From Planctomycetota bacterium (GTDB taxonomy: Bacteria; Planctomycetota; PLA2), in the NCBI GenBank assembly GCA_021776735.1, contig JAJFFH010000040.1, positions 186,001 through 250,000 on the forward strand: 64,000 nt of DNA. The letters are read 5' to 3'. Shown here in pieces: positions 8,454 to 16,719 of the stretch. How positions within the stretch are numbered: the stretch's first letter is position 1; each line of letters begins with the position of its first letter. The notes under the pieces are model-generated. The model did no database searches. It saw nothing but the letters and a program-made list of their open reading frames with translations, and had not been told where the DNA came from. A program made the position numbers and the translations under genes.

Positions 8454-10616
8454 CTACCGTGCCGTCGGCACGATGACGATCTCAAGCTCGCGGTCGTCGC
8501 GCACCACCTTTAGCTTGACCTTTTGGCCGGATTGGCACTTCGCGACCGCGTCGTTGAGTTCGTCGATCGTCCGGATCGGGGTCTTTCCGAACGCGACGAT
8601 CTTGTCGTCGGTGCGCAGCCCGGCCCGGACCGCCGGCCCCTGTTCGCTCATCCCCAGGACGACCACGCCGTTGCCGGACGAACGCATCGCCAGGACGCCC
8701 AGGTCGGCACCGCGCTGCGGCTGCACGATCACGGCCCGCGCCCGGCGCACCCGAACCGGTTGCGCCGCAGCGAAAAAGAACCCGCTCAAGAATCCCGGCG
8801 TGAGCAGTCCGAGCGGCGAGTACGAGTCGAGCGTCACGCCGTCCGCGTCGCGGCGAATGCCGAACGCCACGCCCTTCAGGTACTTCATGAGGGTCGAGGC
8901 CTTCGGAAAGCGTCCGCGGTTGAACCACTCGGGCGGAAGCTGCGGTGCGACCATCGGCAGAAACGCCGCCGACGCCTTCACAAGCCCGCGGGCATTCACG
9001 TACGCCAGAGCGACAAGATTGTCCGTCTCCCCGCCGGTCAGGCCCTTCATGACCGCCTTGAAGACATCGCCGTCCGTTCCCAACGACTTTTGTCCCTCGG
9101 TGCCCCACTTCGTGAGCGCCTCGACGACGCGATTCTTGTTCGTCGAGAGGAACAGGTGGTTCCTGGCGATGGCGAACGTCAGCGGCAACGGCAGGTTCGG
9201 GTTGGAAACCTGCGTGCCCTTGATGGTTTCGGTGAGCTGAACGTCGTCGAACCCGACGCCGAACGCCTGGGCGTGTTTTTTCGCCAGCGCGAGCACGCGG
9301 CCAAACGCCTCCACGTCGCGAATCTCCAGGCCGAAGACCGCGTCCGGAAACGGCATGCCCGGGTACACGAGCACGGCCGCCTCGTCGCCGAACGCCGCAA
9401 GCAGGTCCTTTTGGAAATCGAGCCCGGTCTCGCGCTGGAACTCGTGCGCCAATCTGCCCACGAGCAAGTCCTCGGTGCCGGGCAGCAGGTCCGCCGCGAC
9501 CTCGTGCAACCGCTTCACGAACAGCGCCGCGTCGAACTTGAGGGCGACCACGGCGAGCGCACCCGGAGGCGCGACCTGCACCGATTGCAATCCGCCGGGA
9601 AACGCGTCGAGCAGACGCCAGACACCGGTCGGCTGGCCGTCGAGCACGAACCCGAAGCTCTCCCGCACGCCGCCGTTGCTGATCGAGACCGCCCATCCGA
9701 GCCCCTTCACCGAAGCAAGGCCGGCCTTTTGGGACAGCTCATGGAACAGCGGTGAGATTGCCGACTCGAGCGCCTTGGCCGCCTTGGCCACGTCTCCCCA
9801 CGCGAAAATGATGGTCTGATCCGCTGCAAAACGCCTACGGACGGCGATGTACCCGGGATCCTGCTCGAGGGGCCGGCGCACGGCACGGTTCGCCGCGGCT
9901 TCGAACCGTTCCGGCGAGCTCGCGACGATCCACTTATCGCCGTTCACATCGGCGTAGTAGTGCTGCTTGAAGTAACTCTGGGCGTCGATCCGTTCCGGCG
10001 CGTCGATGATGTGCAGCACTTCACGGCCGGCCAGCTTGATCTTCTTTGTGTTGACGGCCGCGTGACGGGTTCCGCTCAGGAGGAGTTGCTTGAGCCTCGG
10101 ACCCGGTTCGAGCACGGCCGAAAAGTCGAGCGCCAGGTAGTACCGCAGTCGGTACGCACCGATGCCCGCGATCTCCGCCGTCGCCACCTGCCCGAGAAGC
10201 GTCAGTACCTGCTTCGCGGCAAGCGGGTTGCTCGCATTGAGCCGGAGCACCTTCGGCTTTTTCAGGCCCGCGCCCTCGATGCGCAGCGTGACGCCGTACA
10301 AGGCAAACGACACCTTGCCGGGCAGCCAATCCTTCAGCGAAAAGGCCGTGCCCGGGATTTGTTTCTTGAGGAAGTCCGCGAGCGACGCGTTCTCGTCGAG
10401 TCCGAGTTTCTGGAACGTCGGCTTGAGAAAGGCCCTCATCTCCGGATCGTCGAGCAGCCGAATCACGTCAAGCTTGCCCAGCCCGTCGAGGAGGGCTCCG
10501 CCATCGACCTCGACGTAGGCGACCGCATCCGCGGAATGGCGCCCGGCGTGGGCGTCTTGGGCCGCAGCCGGCCAGGCGAGAAAAGAGACAACAGCAAGCG
10601 CGAGCAGGTGGCGCAT
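8454..10616 (-). CDS. Exported protein with C-terminal PDZ domain, DUF3352-like
   Basis: 720 aa protein. The chosen ATG follows a CTAGGAGG ribosome binding site and begins a clear signal peptide (MRHLLALAVVSFLAWPAAAQ), so it is preferred over an in-frame start 13 codons upstream. The body resembles DUF3352-type proteins. The last 95 residues form a PDZ domain, with GPAVRAGLRTDDKIVAFGKT carrying the usual carboxylate-binding fold features. No protease catalytic triad is evident. It is first of three genes with the cupin and ECF fusion, 14 nt apart. Two copies of the iterated word lie inside it (9064-9077 and 9837-9850) in opposite orientations. Confidence 0.75.
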   Translation of the reverse strand: MRHLLALAVVSFLAWPAAAQDAHAGRHSADAVAYVEVDGGALLDGLGKLDVIRLLDDPEMRAFLKPTFQKLGLDENASLADFLKKQIPGTAFSLKDWLPGKVSFALYGVTLRIEGAGLKKPKVLRLNASNPLAAKQVLTLLGQVATAEIAGIGAYRLRYYLALDFSAVLEPGPRLKQLLLSGTRHAAVNTKKIKLAGREVLHIIDAPERIDAQSYFKQHYYADVNGDKWIVASSPERFEAAANRAVRRPLEQDPGYIAVRRRFAADQTIIFAWGDVAKAAKALESAISPLFHELSQKAGLASVKGLGWAVSISNGGVRESFGFVLDGQPTGVWRLLDAFPGGLQSVQVAPPGALAVVALKFDAALFVKRLHEVAADLLPGTEDLLVGRLAHEFQRETGLDFQKDLLAAFGDEAAVLVYPGMPFPDAVFGLEIRDVEAFGRVLALAKKHAQAFGVGFDDVQLTETIKGTQVSNPNLPLPLTFAIARNHLFLSTNKNRVVEALTKWGTEGQKSLGTDGDVFKAVMKGLTGGETDNLVALAYVNARGLVKASAAFLPMVAPQLPPEWFNRGRFPKASTLMKYLKGVAFGIRRDADGVTLDSYSPLGLLTPGFLSGFFFAAAQPVRVRRARAVIVQPQRGADLGVLAMRSSGNGVVVLGMSEQGPAVRAGLRTDDKIVAFGKTPIRTIDELNDAVAKCQSGQKVKLKVVRDDRELEIVIVPTAR
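9064..9077 (-). repeat. Iterated word ACGGACGGCGATGT, exact copy
   Basis: Exact copy, followed by CTTC on the minus strand, read in the PDZ protein as GTDGDVF. Confidence 0.8.
9837..9850 (+). repeat. Iterated word ACGGACGGCGATGT, exact copy
   Basis: Exact copy on the plus strand inside the same minus-strand PDZ gene, so here it is read backwards as YIAVR. The opposite copy is 770 nt away. Confidence 0.8.
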
Positions 10617-10780
10617 GGACACAAGACCTCCTAGGGACCGGTCGGGGCTATGCAAGCCCCGTTCCCGAATTCACTCTATCCGCTGCCGCCCGGCGGCAAA
10701 GGCTTCTCGTGTGCCCCCGCCCCCCCCAACACCAACCTCCGATGTCCTCCCTCGGAGACAAGAGTGCAAGAATCGCGATA

Positions 10781-12244
10781 ATGGGGCCCGTGAAAACATC
10801 CCCGACAACGTTGGGCGCTCTCAAGCGCGCCGGCTGGCGATCACGCGGCGTGCGCGACGAGCTCCGTGACAACCTCATAAAGGCGCTCAAGGACGGCAGG
10901 ACCGTCGGCCAGCGCTGGCCGGGCATCCTCGGCTATGACAAGACGGTGTTGCCGCGCATCGAAACCGCGCTGCTCTCGCGGCACGACTTTGTCCTGCTCG
11001 GGCTGCGCGGCCAGGCCAAGACCCGGCTGCTGCGCATGCTGATCCACTTTCTCGATCCGCTGATCCCCGCGCTCGCTGGCTGCGACCTCAACGACGATCC
11101 ACTGCATCCGATCAGTGCGCGCGGTCGCCGGCTGGTCGAGGAGGGTGGCGACGACGCGCCGATCGAGTGGATCGCGCGCGAGGATCGGTACCGCGAAAAG
11201 CTCGCGACGCCCGACGTCACCATCAGCGATCTCCTGGGCGACATCGATCCCATCAAGGCTGCCGCCCGGCGGCTCAGCCTCGCGGACGAAGACGTCTTGC
11301 ACTTTGGCATCATTCCGCGCACCAACCGCGGCATCTTTGCCGTCAACGAGCTGCCCGACCTCTCGCCGCGCATCCAGGTCGGCCTGCTGAACATTCTGGA
11401 AGAGCGCGACGTGCAGTTGCGCGGCTTTCCGGTGCGGTTCCCGCTCGACATCATGCTGGTCTTTTCCGCGAACCCGGAGGACTACACCAACCGCGGGTCG
11501 ATCATCACGCCGCTGCGCGACCGCATCGCCAGCCAGGTCATCACGCACTACCCGCAAGAACTCGAGACGGCACGCGCGATCACGAGCCAGGAGGCGTGGA
11601 CGGACCGCTGTGTCGACGTGCGCGTGCCCGAGTTCTTGCGCGACGTCGTCGAGGAAGTTGCCTTTCAGGCGCGCACGAGCGAGTTTGTCGATCAGGCATC
11701 CGGCGTCAGCGTGCGGCTCACCGTTGCGCTGCTCGAGAACGTCGTCAGCAATGCCGAGCGGCGCGCGCTGCTGCGCGGCCACGGACAGGAAACGGCGCGC
11801 CTTGCGGATCTGTTTTTCGCCGAGTCCGCGGTCACGGGCAAGGTCGAGCTCGTGTTCGAGGGGGAGCGCGAGGGGCCGCAAAAGGTCGCCGATCGCGTTC
11901 TCGGCGAGGGCGCGCTCGCCGTGTTCCTCCGCCACTTCCCGGCCCCGTACCGCGGCGACAAGCAGCAGGAACAGACGGACTGCTACAAGCCGATCATCGA
12001 CTGGTTCGCCGCCGGAAACACGGCTGAGGTAACGGACGAGCCCGGCGAGCACACGGGTCCGCTCGGCGTGCCCGGCCTGCCCGAACTTGTCAAGCTGCAC
12101 CTCGATCCGCCCACCGAGGATCTCTCCGCCGCGTGCGAACTGGTTCTCGAGGGCCTGCATCGGTCCAGCCTGCTCGCGAAGGAACAGGGCCCCGACGGCA
12201 TCCGCTTCAGCGACATGCTCAAGGAGATGTTTGAAGACTTCTAG
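10781..12244 (+). CDS. MoxR/magnesium-chelatase-I-like AAA ATPase
   Basis: 487 aa AAA+ ATPase of the ChlI/MoxR group. The nucleotide-binding loop is GLRGQAKTRL near residue 72, in which the usual GKT glycine is Ala. The Walker B region reads GIFAVNELPDLSP near residue 195, followed by LEERDVQLRG and the sensor-1 region MLVFSANPEDYTNRG. The helix-insert structure of this clade fits the long stretch between Walker A and B. It is followed within 1.3 kb by a VWA protein, the classic MoxR-VWA pairing used for chaperone-like remodelling. An in-frame ATG at 10742 is an alternative start. Confidence 0.85.
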   Translation: MGPVKTSPTTLGALKRAGWRSRGVRDELRDNLIKALKDGRTVGQRWPGILGYDKTVLPRIETALLSRHDFVLLGLRGQAKTRLLRMLIHFLDPLIPALAGCDLNDDPLHPISARGRRLVEEGGDDAPIEWIAREDRYREKLATPDVTISDLLGDIDPIKAAARRLSLADEDVLHFGIIPRTNRGIFAVNELPDLSPRIQVGLLNILEERDVQLRGFPVRFPLDIMLVFSANPEDYTNRGSIITPLRDRIASQVITHYPQELETARAITSQEAWTDRCVDVRVPEFLRDVVEEVAFQARTSEFVDQASGVSVRLTVALLENVVSNAERRALLRGHGQETARLADLFFAESAVTGKVELVFEGEREGPQKVADRVLGEGALAVFLRHFPAPYRGDKQQEQTDCYKPIIDWFAAGNTAEVTDEPGEHTGPLGVPGLPELVKLHLDPPTEDLSAACELVLEGLHRSSLLAKEQGPDGIRFSDMLKEMFEDF

Positions 12245-12245
12245 G

Positions 12246-13550
12246 GTGTTCACCGTCGTGCTCGTGGCCGCCGCGATCGGGGTCACGGTCTGGCTGTTGC
12301 GCGGCACGTACGGGGAACGCGCGGTCTCGCCGCGACCCACGACGAACACGGAGCGGACTCGACCGCGCGGGAACTCCGCCGAGAGCGAAGGCGGGGTCGC
12401 AAAAACTCCCGACGATCCTGAAAACATCGCCGTCCGTACGCCTCCTTCCGGAAGTGTCTGGGCCCAGCTCCCCCCAAAACTTCAAGACCGCGGCATCCGC
12501 GTCGTCGTGGCCTATCCGCTCAAGGTGCGGCAGTACTACGGCGGGGACTACGCGACCAAGCGCGTCTGGCTTGTCGTCGGCGAGAGTTCCAAGGAGCGTC
12601 TGCCGGTGCCGCGCGGCGCGCATGCGTTCGCGCTCAAGACCGACCCGGACGAACCCGAGTTCCTGCTCGACGAGTTGACCGGCGGGCCGGTGCGCGTGCA
12701 GCGGCGCGTGCGCGTGACGGGGCGGCTTGTCGATGCCGGCGGCGAGCCCGTCGTCGATCTGTACCTGACGGCGCGGCTTGGGGCGCCCGAGGACTGGAAC
12801 ATGCGTTTTACGCGAGCAAAGGACTCGTGGATCTCGGCGACGGGCGACCTGCGTGTCGATCCGTTCGCGCAGGCCGAGGCGATCACGGACGAGAACGGGC
12901 GCTTCACGCTCAACGCCGTGCCGGGCCTGAACACGCTTTCGTACGGCGAGAACCGGGCCCGCGGGACCGCGCCGCTGAACGTCGTCGGCGATACCGACAT
13001 CGGGGACTGCGTCGTGCCTCCGGCGCCCGTTCCCGCGGACCGGTCGGCAACCACACGCCTTGCGGGAGTGGTCCTCGACGCGGCCGGACAGCGGCACCCG
13101 GGCGCCACGGTCAAGGTTTGGGCGGGCAACGTCGGCGCTCCGTTCGCCACCTGCCGCGCTGACTCCAGCGGCGCGTTTTCCTTCACCCGCCTGCCCATCG
13201 GGCCCGCGATGCTGTGGGCCAGTGCGGAAACGCGACCCTACGTGGTCGTGCCGGAACAGTGCTCCGGGCGCGTCACGCTTCCCTGCGGCACGTCCGTGAT
13301 CCTGCGCGCGACGCGACCCACCGAGTACGCCGTCTTGAAAGCGCAGTTCTCCGGTTTTTGTCTGTTCTTGCGCGGCGACCTGCTTTTGAGCGGCGGCGCG
13401 CTCACTCCGGGCGATCTGGTGCGCGTGCCGCCGGGCGCCTACACGATCATTGCCGTCCGCGACCCGGGGATCGTCCGCGCCGACGTCACCGTTTCAGCCG
13501 GCGACGTGCTCGACCTCACGAGCATCCTGTTTCACACCTGGACCCCATAG
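12246..13550 (+). CDS. Membrane-anchored carboxypeptidase-regulatory-like protein
   Basis: 434 aa. A GTG start directly after the ATPase stop gives an N-terminal membrane anchor (FTVVLVAAAIGVTVWLLR). About 60 polar residues follow, then at least two carboxypeptidase-regulatory-like Ig domains (one starting VTGRLVDAGGEPVVDLYL, one starting LAGVVLDAAGQRHPGATV). No peptidase domain is present. It sits between the MoxR-like ATPase and the VWA protein, so it may be an extracytoplasmic client or sensor of that pair (inference). The iterated word at 12424-12437 is read here as NIAVR. Confidence 0.7.
   Translation: MFTVVLVAAAIGVTVWLLRGTYGERAVSPRPTTNTERTRPRGNSAESEGGVAKTPDDPENIAVRTPPSGSVWAQLPPKLQDRGIRVVVAYPLKVRQYYGGDYATKRVWLVVGESSKERLPVPRGAHAFALKTDPDEPEFLLDELTGGPVRVQRRVRVTGRLVDAGGEPVVDLYLTARLGAPEDWNMRFTRAKDSWISATGDLRVDPFAQAEAITDENGRFTLNAVPGLNTLSYGENRARGTAPLNVVGDTDIGDCVVPPAPVPADRSATTRLAGVVLDAAGQRHPGATVKVWAGNVGAPFATCRADSSGAFSFTRLPIGPAMLWASAETRPYVVVPEQCSGRVTLPCGTSVILRATRPTEYAVLKAQFSGFCLFLRGDLLLSGGALTPGDLVRVPPGAYTIIAVRDPGIVRADVTVSAGDVLDLTSILFHTWTP
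12424..12437 (-). repeat. Iterated word ACGGACGGCGATGT, exact copy
   Basis: Exact copy on the minus strand, inside a plus-strand gene, followed by TTTC. Confidence 0.8.
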
Positions 13551-13560
13551 CCGAACTGCG

Positions 13561-14637
13561 ATGCGCTGGCACTTCACCCACCACCGGCCGCTCCGCGAGC
13601 TGATCCGCAGCCTGCTCGGCATCTTCCGGCAGCTTCTCGTCGTGTTCGACGGCGACGTCGAGCAGTCGCTGACGTATCTGGATGAAATCGGAGAGCGCTA
13701 TCGCCTGTGGCGCGACGACTTCGGGCCCGCCGACTTTCGCCGCCTGCTTGAACAGAGAGGACAGGTCGCACCGGGCGCCGCGGGGCTGGCACTCACACGC
13801 AAGGGCGAACGGGCGCTGCGCCGGCAGATGCTCGACGAGGTCTTTCAAAAAGCACTGGCGCGCGGGCCCGGCGACCACCGCACGCCGCACGCCGCCGGCG
13901 CCGGAGAACCCACCGACGAAACGCGACCGTACGCGTTCGGCGATCCGTTCGACACCGTCGATCCCTCACGCACGCTGCACAACTGGCTCCTGCGCACGGG
14001 CGGCATCGGCCATCCCGAGGAAGCCGACCTCGAGGTGCGCGAGCGCGAGTTCCACACCTCGTGCGCCACCGTGCTGCTGATCGACATCTCGCACTCGATG
14101 ACGCTGTATGGCGAGGACCGCATCACACCCGCCAAGCGTGTCGCGCTCGCGCTTACCGAACTGATCCTCACAAAATACAAGAAGGACACCCTCGATGTCG
14201 TCCTGTTCGGCGACGAGGCGCACGTCGTCCCGCTCGAACAGCTCCCCTACATCTCCAACGGCCCCTACCACACCAACACGCGCGCGGGCCTCGTCACCGC
14301 CCAGGAGATCCTCAAGCGGCGCAAGGCGACGAACCGCCAGATCATCATGCTGACCGACGGCAAGCCCTCGTGCATCCACGAGGAAGGCCACCTCTACAAG
14401 AACCCGTTTGGCCTCGACCGCAAGGTCGTCGCGAAGACACTCGAGGAAGCGGGCCGCTGCCGCCGCAAGGGCATCCCGATCACGACGTTCATGCTGACCG
14501 AAGACCCGTACCTCCGTGGCTTCATCGAGGAGTTCACCGAAGTCAACCGCGGCCGCGCGTTCTTCGCACAGGGCGGCCGACTCGAATCCTTCGTCCTCGT
14601 CGATTTTCTCCGCAACCGCCGCCGCCGAATGCGATAA
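13561..14637 (+). CDS. VWA-domain protein of the MoxR/CoxE type
   Basis: 358 aa cytoplasmic protein. A helical N-terminal region of about 170 residues precedes a von Willebrand A domain with the metal-ion-dependent adhesion motif DISHS (near residue 182), the downstream T in GPYHTNTRAG, and MLTDG, matching DxSxS...T...D. No signal peptide or membrane segment is seen. Linked to a MoxR-like ATPase two genes upstream, so the two probably act as an ATPase-adaptor pair in complex or cofactor assembly, as known for MoxR-VWA families. The target here is unknown. Confidence 0.87.
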   Translation: MRWHFTHHRPLRELIRSLLGIFRQLLVVFDGDVEQSLTYLDEIGERYRLWRDDFGPADFRRLLEQRGQVAPGAAGLALTRKGERALRRQMLDEVFQKALARGPGDHRTPHAAGAGEPTDETRPYAFGDPFDTVDPSRTLHNWLLRTGGIGHPEEADLEVREREFHTSCATVLLIDISHSMTLYGEDRITPAKRVALALTELILTKYKKDTLDVVLFGDEAHVVPLEQLPYISNGPYHTNTRAGLVTAQEILKRRKATNRQIIMLTDGKPSCIHEEGHLYKNPFGLDRKVVAKTLEEAGRCRRKGIPITTFMLTEDPYLRGFIEEFTEVNRGRAFFAQGGRLESFVLVDFLRNRRRRMR

Positions 14638-14640
14638 GAA

Positions 14641-14704
14641 ACATCGCCGTCCGTTTGCTGACGCCCGAATTGAGCCTGAGACAGCACACGGACGGCGATT
14701 TTCG
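14641..14704. repeat. Inverted pair of the iterated word between VWA and secretin genes
   Basis: Three nt after the VWA stop is an exact reverse copy of the 14-nt word (14641-14654). A second copy in the opposite orientation lies at 14688-14700 with one change near its end. The identity continues outward of the loop (TGCTG/CAGCA), giving a stem of about 17 bp with one mismatch and a 21-nt loop (about 14660-14680), followed by TTTT. It would fold as a strong RNA hairpin and could end VWA transcription, as inverted uptake-sequence pairs do in Neisseria and Pasteurellaceae. Confidence 0.8.
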
Positions 14705-14738
14705 TAGCATGTCGCGGGCTTACCAAGGAGGACCTGCG

Positions 14739-15881
14739 ATGCGGACGTGGCGTAACTTGCTTTTGGCCGGACTCACGGCACTCGCCCTTGCGGCGTGCAG
14801 CAGCGGCGGCGGAGTGCAAAACTGCGCGACGCTGACTGGAGACCGCCAGCTCGCGGACAACAGCAGATTGGCTGGCCCCGTCCCAAGCCAGGTGCTGATC
14901 GAGGTGCAGATCGTCGCCGTGCAGGACGACAACGTGGACAGCATCGGCATCGACTTCAACCAGTTCGCCGAGATCATGCAGGATAACGGCGGTGCGGCGG
15001 GCGGACAGGCGCAGGTCAACGACCCCGTCGCCGTCGATGGCAACGTTCTCGGCGGGCCCGACGGGATTCACTACCTCGTTCCGGTCGGCCATCAGGCGAG
15101 CAGTTTCCTCGGATCCATCAACCTGAATTTCGTTAACGCGTTCGGGGATCTCAAGATCTTCCCGCAGCTCACGGGGAACAATCCCGCCCAGTGCGTCCTG
15201 TTCGGCGCCGGTACGACCCAGCCCACGACCAACTACCCCGGACTCAACAATGCGGGTCTCCCGGCGCGCAGCCCCGGACTGATCGGAGACTCCCTGGCCT
15301 GGGCGCTCCTCGACCGCGCCCAGCGCGATTCGTTCCTGCAGGCCCTGGCCAGCGATACGACCAATCAGATTCTGAGCGCGCCGTCCATCGTGGCACTTGA
15401 TCGGCAGCGGGCGGTCATCGTGGTAGACGACCTGCAGGTCACCCTCGGCGGCCTGTTGCCGCAGTTCCAAAACGAAATCCAGAAAAACACGAACAACCCC
15501 CTCGGTGTGTTTACCGGCCCCGCTCTCGACATCAAGCCGTTTATCGAAGCGAACGGCAACGTCCGGATTGAAGTCCGTGTCGGCACGCGCGCTGCGTCGT
15601 ACTTCCGGTCGGTGCCGTTCAATGTCAACGGCACGGCGGCGGACCACGAGATTCCCGTCATCGAGACGACGCGTTCCTACACGGAGGTCATCATCCCCGA
15701 CGGGATGACGACGGTGCTCGGCGGGCTGCGTCGCCAGGGGCAGACCAACATCGAATCGGGCGTCCCGCTATTGGGTGACCTCCCGACAATCGGCAACCTG
15801 TTCGGAAGCGGCCGGATCGGCACCGACCAGATGACCTTGATCATCTTCGTCACCCCCACCCTCGTTACGCCGGCAGAGTAG
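14739..15881 (+). CDS. Secretin-like lipoprotein (type II/III secretion secretin domain)
   Basis: 380 aa. An AAGGAGG site precedes the ATG, and the N-terminus is a lipoprotein signal ending LALAACSSG. The C-terminal half is the secretin domain: LSAPSIVALDRQRAVIVV, then LGGLL, then the typical GVPLLGDLPTIGNLF near residue 347, ending in FVTPTLVTP. Only a short N-domain precedes it, far less than in GspD or PilQ, and no other secretion genes are nearby. It could form or assist an outer-membrane pore, or be one of the short secretin-domain proteins common in planctomycetes. Confidence 0.82.
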   Translation: MRTWRNLLLAGLTALALAACSSGGGVQNCATLTGDRQLADNSRLAGPVPSQVLIEVQIVAVQDDNVDSIGIDFNQFAEIMQDNGGAAGGQAQVNDPVAVDGNVLGGPDGIHYLVPVGHQASSFLGSINLNFVNAFGDLKIFPQLTGNNPAQCVLFGAGTTQPTTNYPGLNNAGLPARSPGLIGDSLAWALLDRAQRDSFLQALASDTTNQILSAPSIVALDRQRAVIVVDDLQVTLGGLLPQFQNEIQKNTNNPLGVFTGPALDIKPFIEANGNVRIEVRVGTRAASYFRSVPFNVNGTAADHEIPVIETTRSYTEVIIPDGMTTVLGGLRRQGQTNIESGVPLLGDLPTIGNLFGSGRIGTDQMTLIIFVTPTLVTPAE

Positions 15882-15882
15882 A

Positions 15883-16719
15883 TCAAAGCGGGCACGCGCG
15901 CTTGGCGTGCCAGTCGTACATCGCGATGCCGGCGGCGACGCCGACGTTGAGCGAGCGGATCGAGCCGTACTGCGGGATAACGACGGTGTGGTCCGCGCGG
16001 GCGCGAAGCTCGGGCGGGACGCCGGGACCTTCCTGGCCAAAAACGAGAAGGGGGCGCGGGGGCCACGAGAACGTCGCAAGCTCGACGGCGTCTGCGGTCT
16101 CTTCGAAGACCACGACGGTGCGCTGCTGCTCCGCGACGCGCTGCGCGAACGCCGCCTCGTCGGGCACGTGCACGATGGTCTCGTAGACGTAGCTCCCCAT
16201 CGCCGCGCGCAGGTCCGCCTTCTTCCGCCCGTAGATCCAGAACTCGCCGGCCAAGAACGCGTTGGCCGTACGAACCGTGGAGCCCAGGTTGAAGTCGTAG
16301 ACGATGTTGGCGCAGCACACCGCAAACAAAAAGCGCCGTTCATCGAGCGCTGCCTTGATCGCCTCGGGCGCCAGGCCCTTGAATTCGTCGCGCACCGCCA
16401 GGTCGCGCCCGAGCACATGCGCGGCGAAACTGCGCCAGACGCCCTCGTAGAACTTCCCGCGTTGTTTGGGCGCCGTGGACGGCAAGACGTAGGCTTGCGC
16501 GCCGTCGATCGACTCGCCCACCGGCCCGCTCTTGAGCTTGCGCCCGAAGTGCGCCTCCGCGCGCTTCCGCCCGACAAACGCCACGAAGTCCGCGCCCGCG
16601 ATCTCGCCTTCGACCTCATATTCCTTGATGCCCAGCTCGGCGACCAGCGCGCGAAACAGATCGGCGGGCTGATCGACGGGTTGGTCGGGCCAGAACACGA
16701 CGCGCTTCGGCGGAGTCAT
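15883..16719 (-). CDS. SpoU/TrmH-family RNA 2'-O-methyltransferase-like protein
   Basis: 278 aa. The C-terminal 150 residues carry the three SPOUT motifs: NLGSTVRTAN (motif 1), VFGQEGPGVP (motif 2) and VIPQYGSIRSLNVGVAAGI (motif 3), which bind S-adenosylmethionine in a trefoil knot. The N-terminal 120 residues are not recognised and could bind RNA. The substrate base cannot be named. The ATG overlaps the malQ stop as ATGA, so the two genes are co-transcribed on the minus strand. Confidence 0.85.
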   Translation of the reverse strand: MTPPKRVVFWPDQPVDQPADLFRALVAELGIKEYEVEGEIAGADFVAFVGRKRAEAHFGRKLKSGPVGESIDGAQAYVLPSTAPKQRGKFYEGVWRSFAAHVLGRDLAVRDEFKGLAPEAIKAALDERRFLFAVCCANIVYDFNLGSTVRTANAFLAGEFWIYGRKKADLRAAMGSYVYETIVHVPDEAAFAQRVAEQQRTVVVFEETADAVELATFSWPPRPLLVFGQEGPGVPPELRARADHTVVIPQYGSIRSLNVGVAAGIAMYDWHAKRACPL

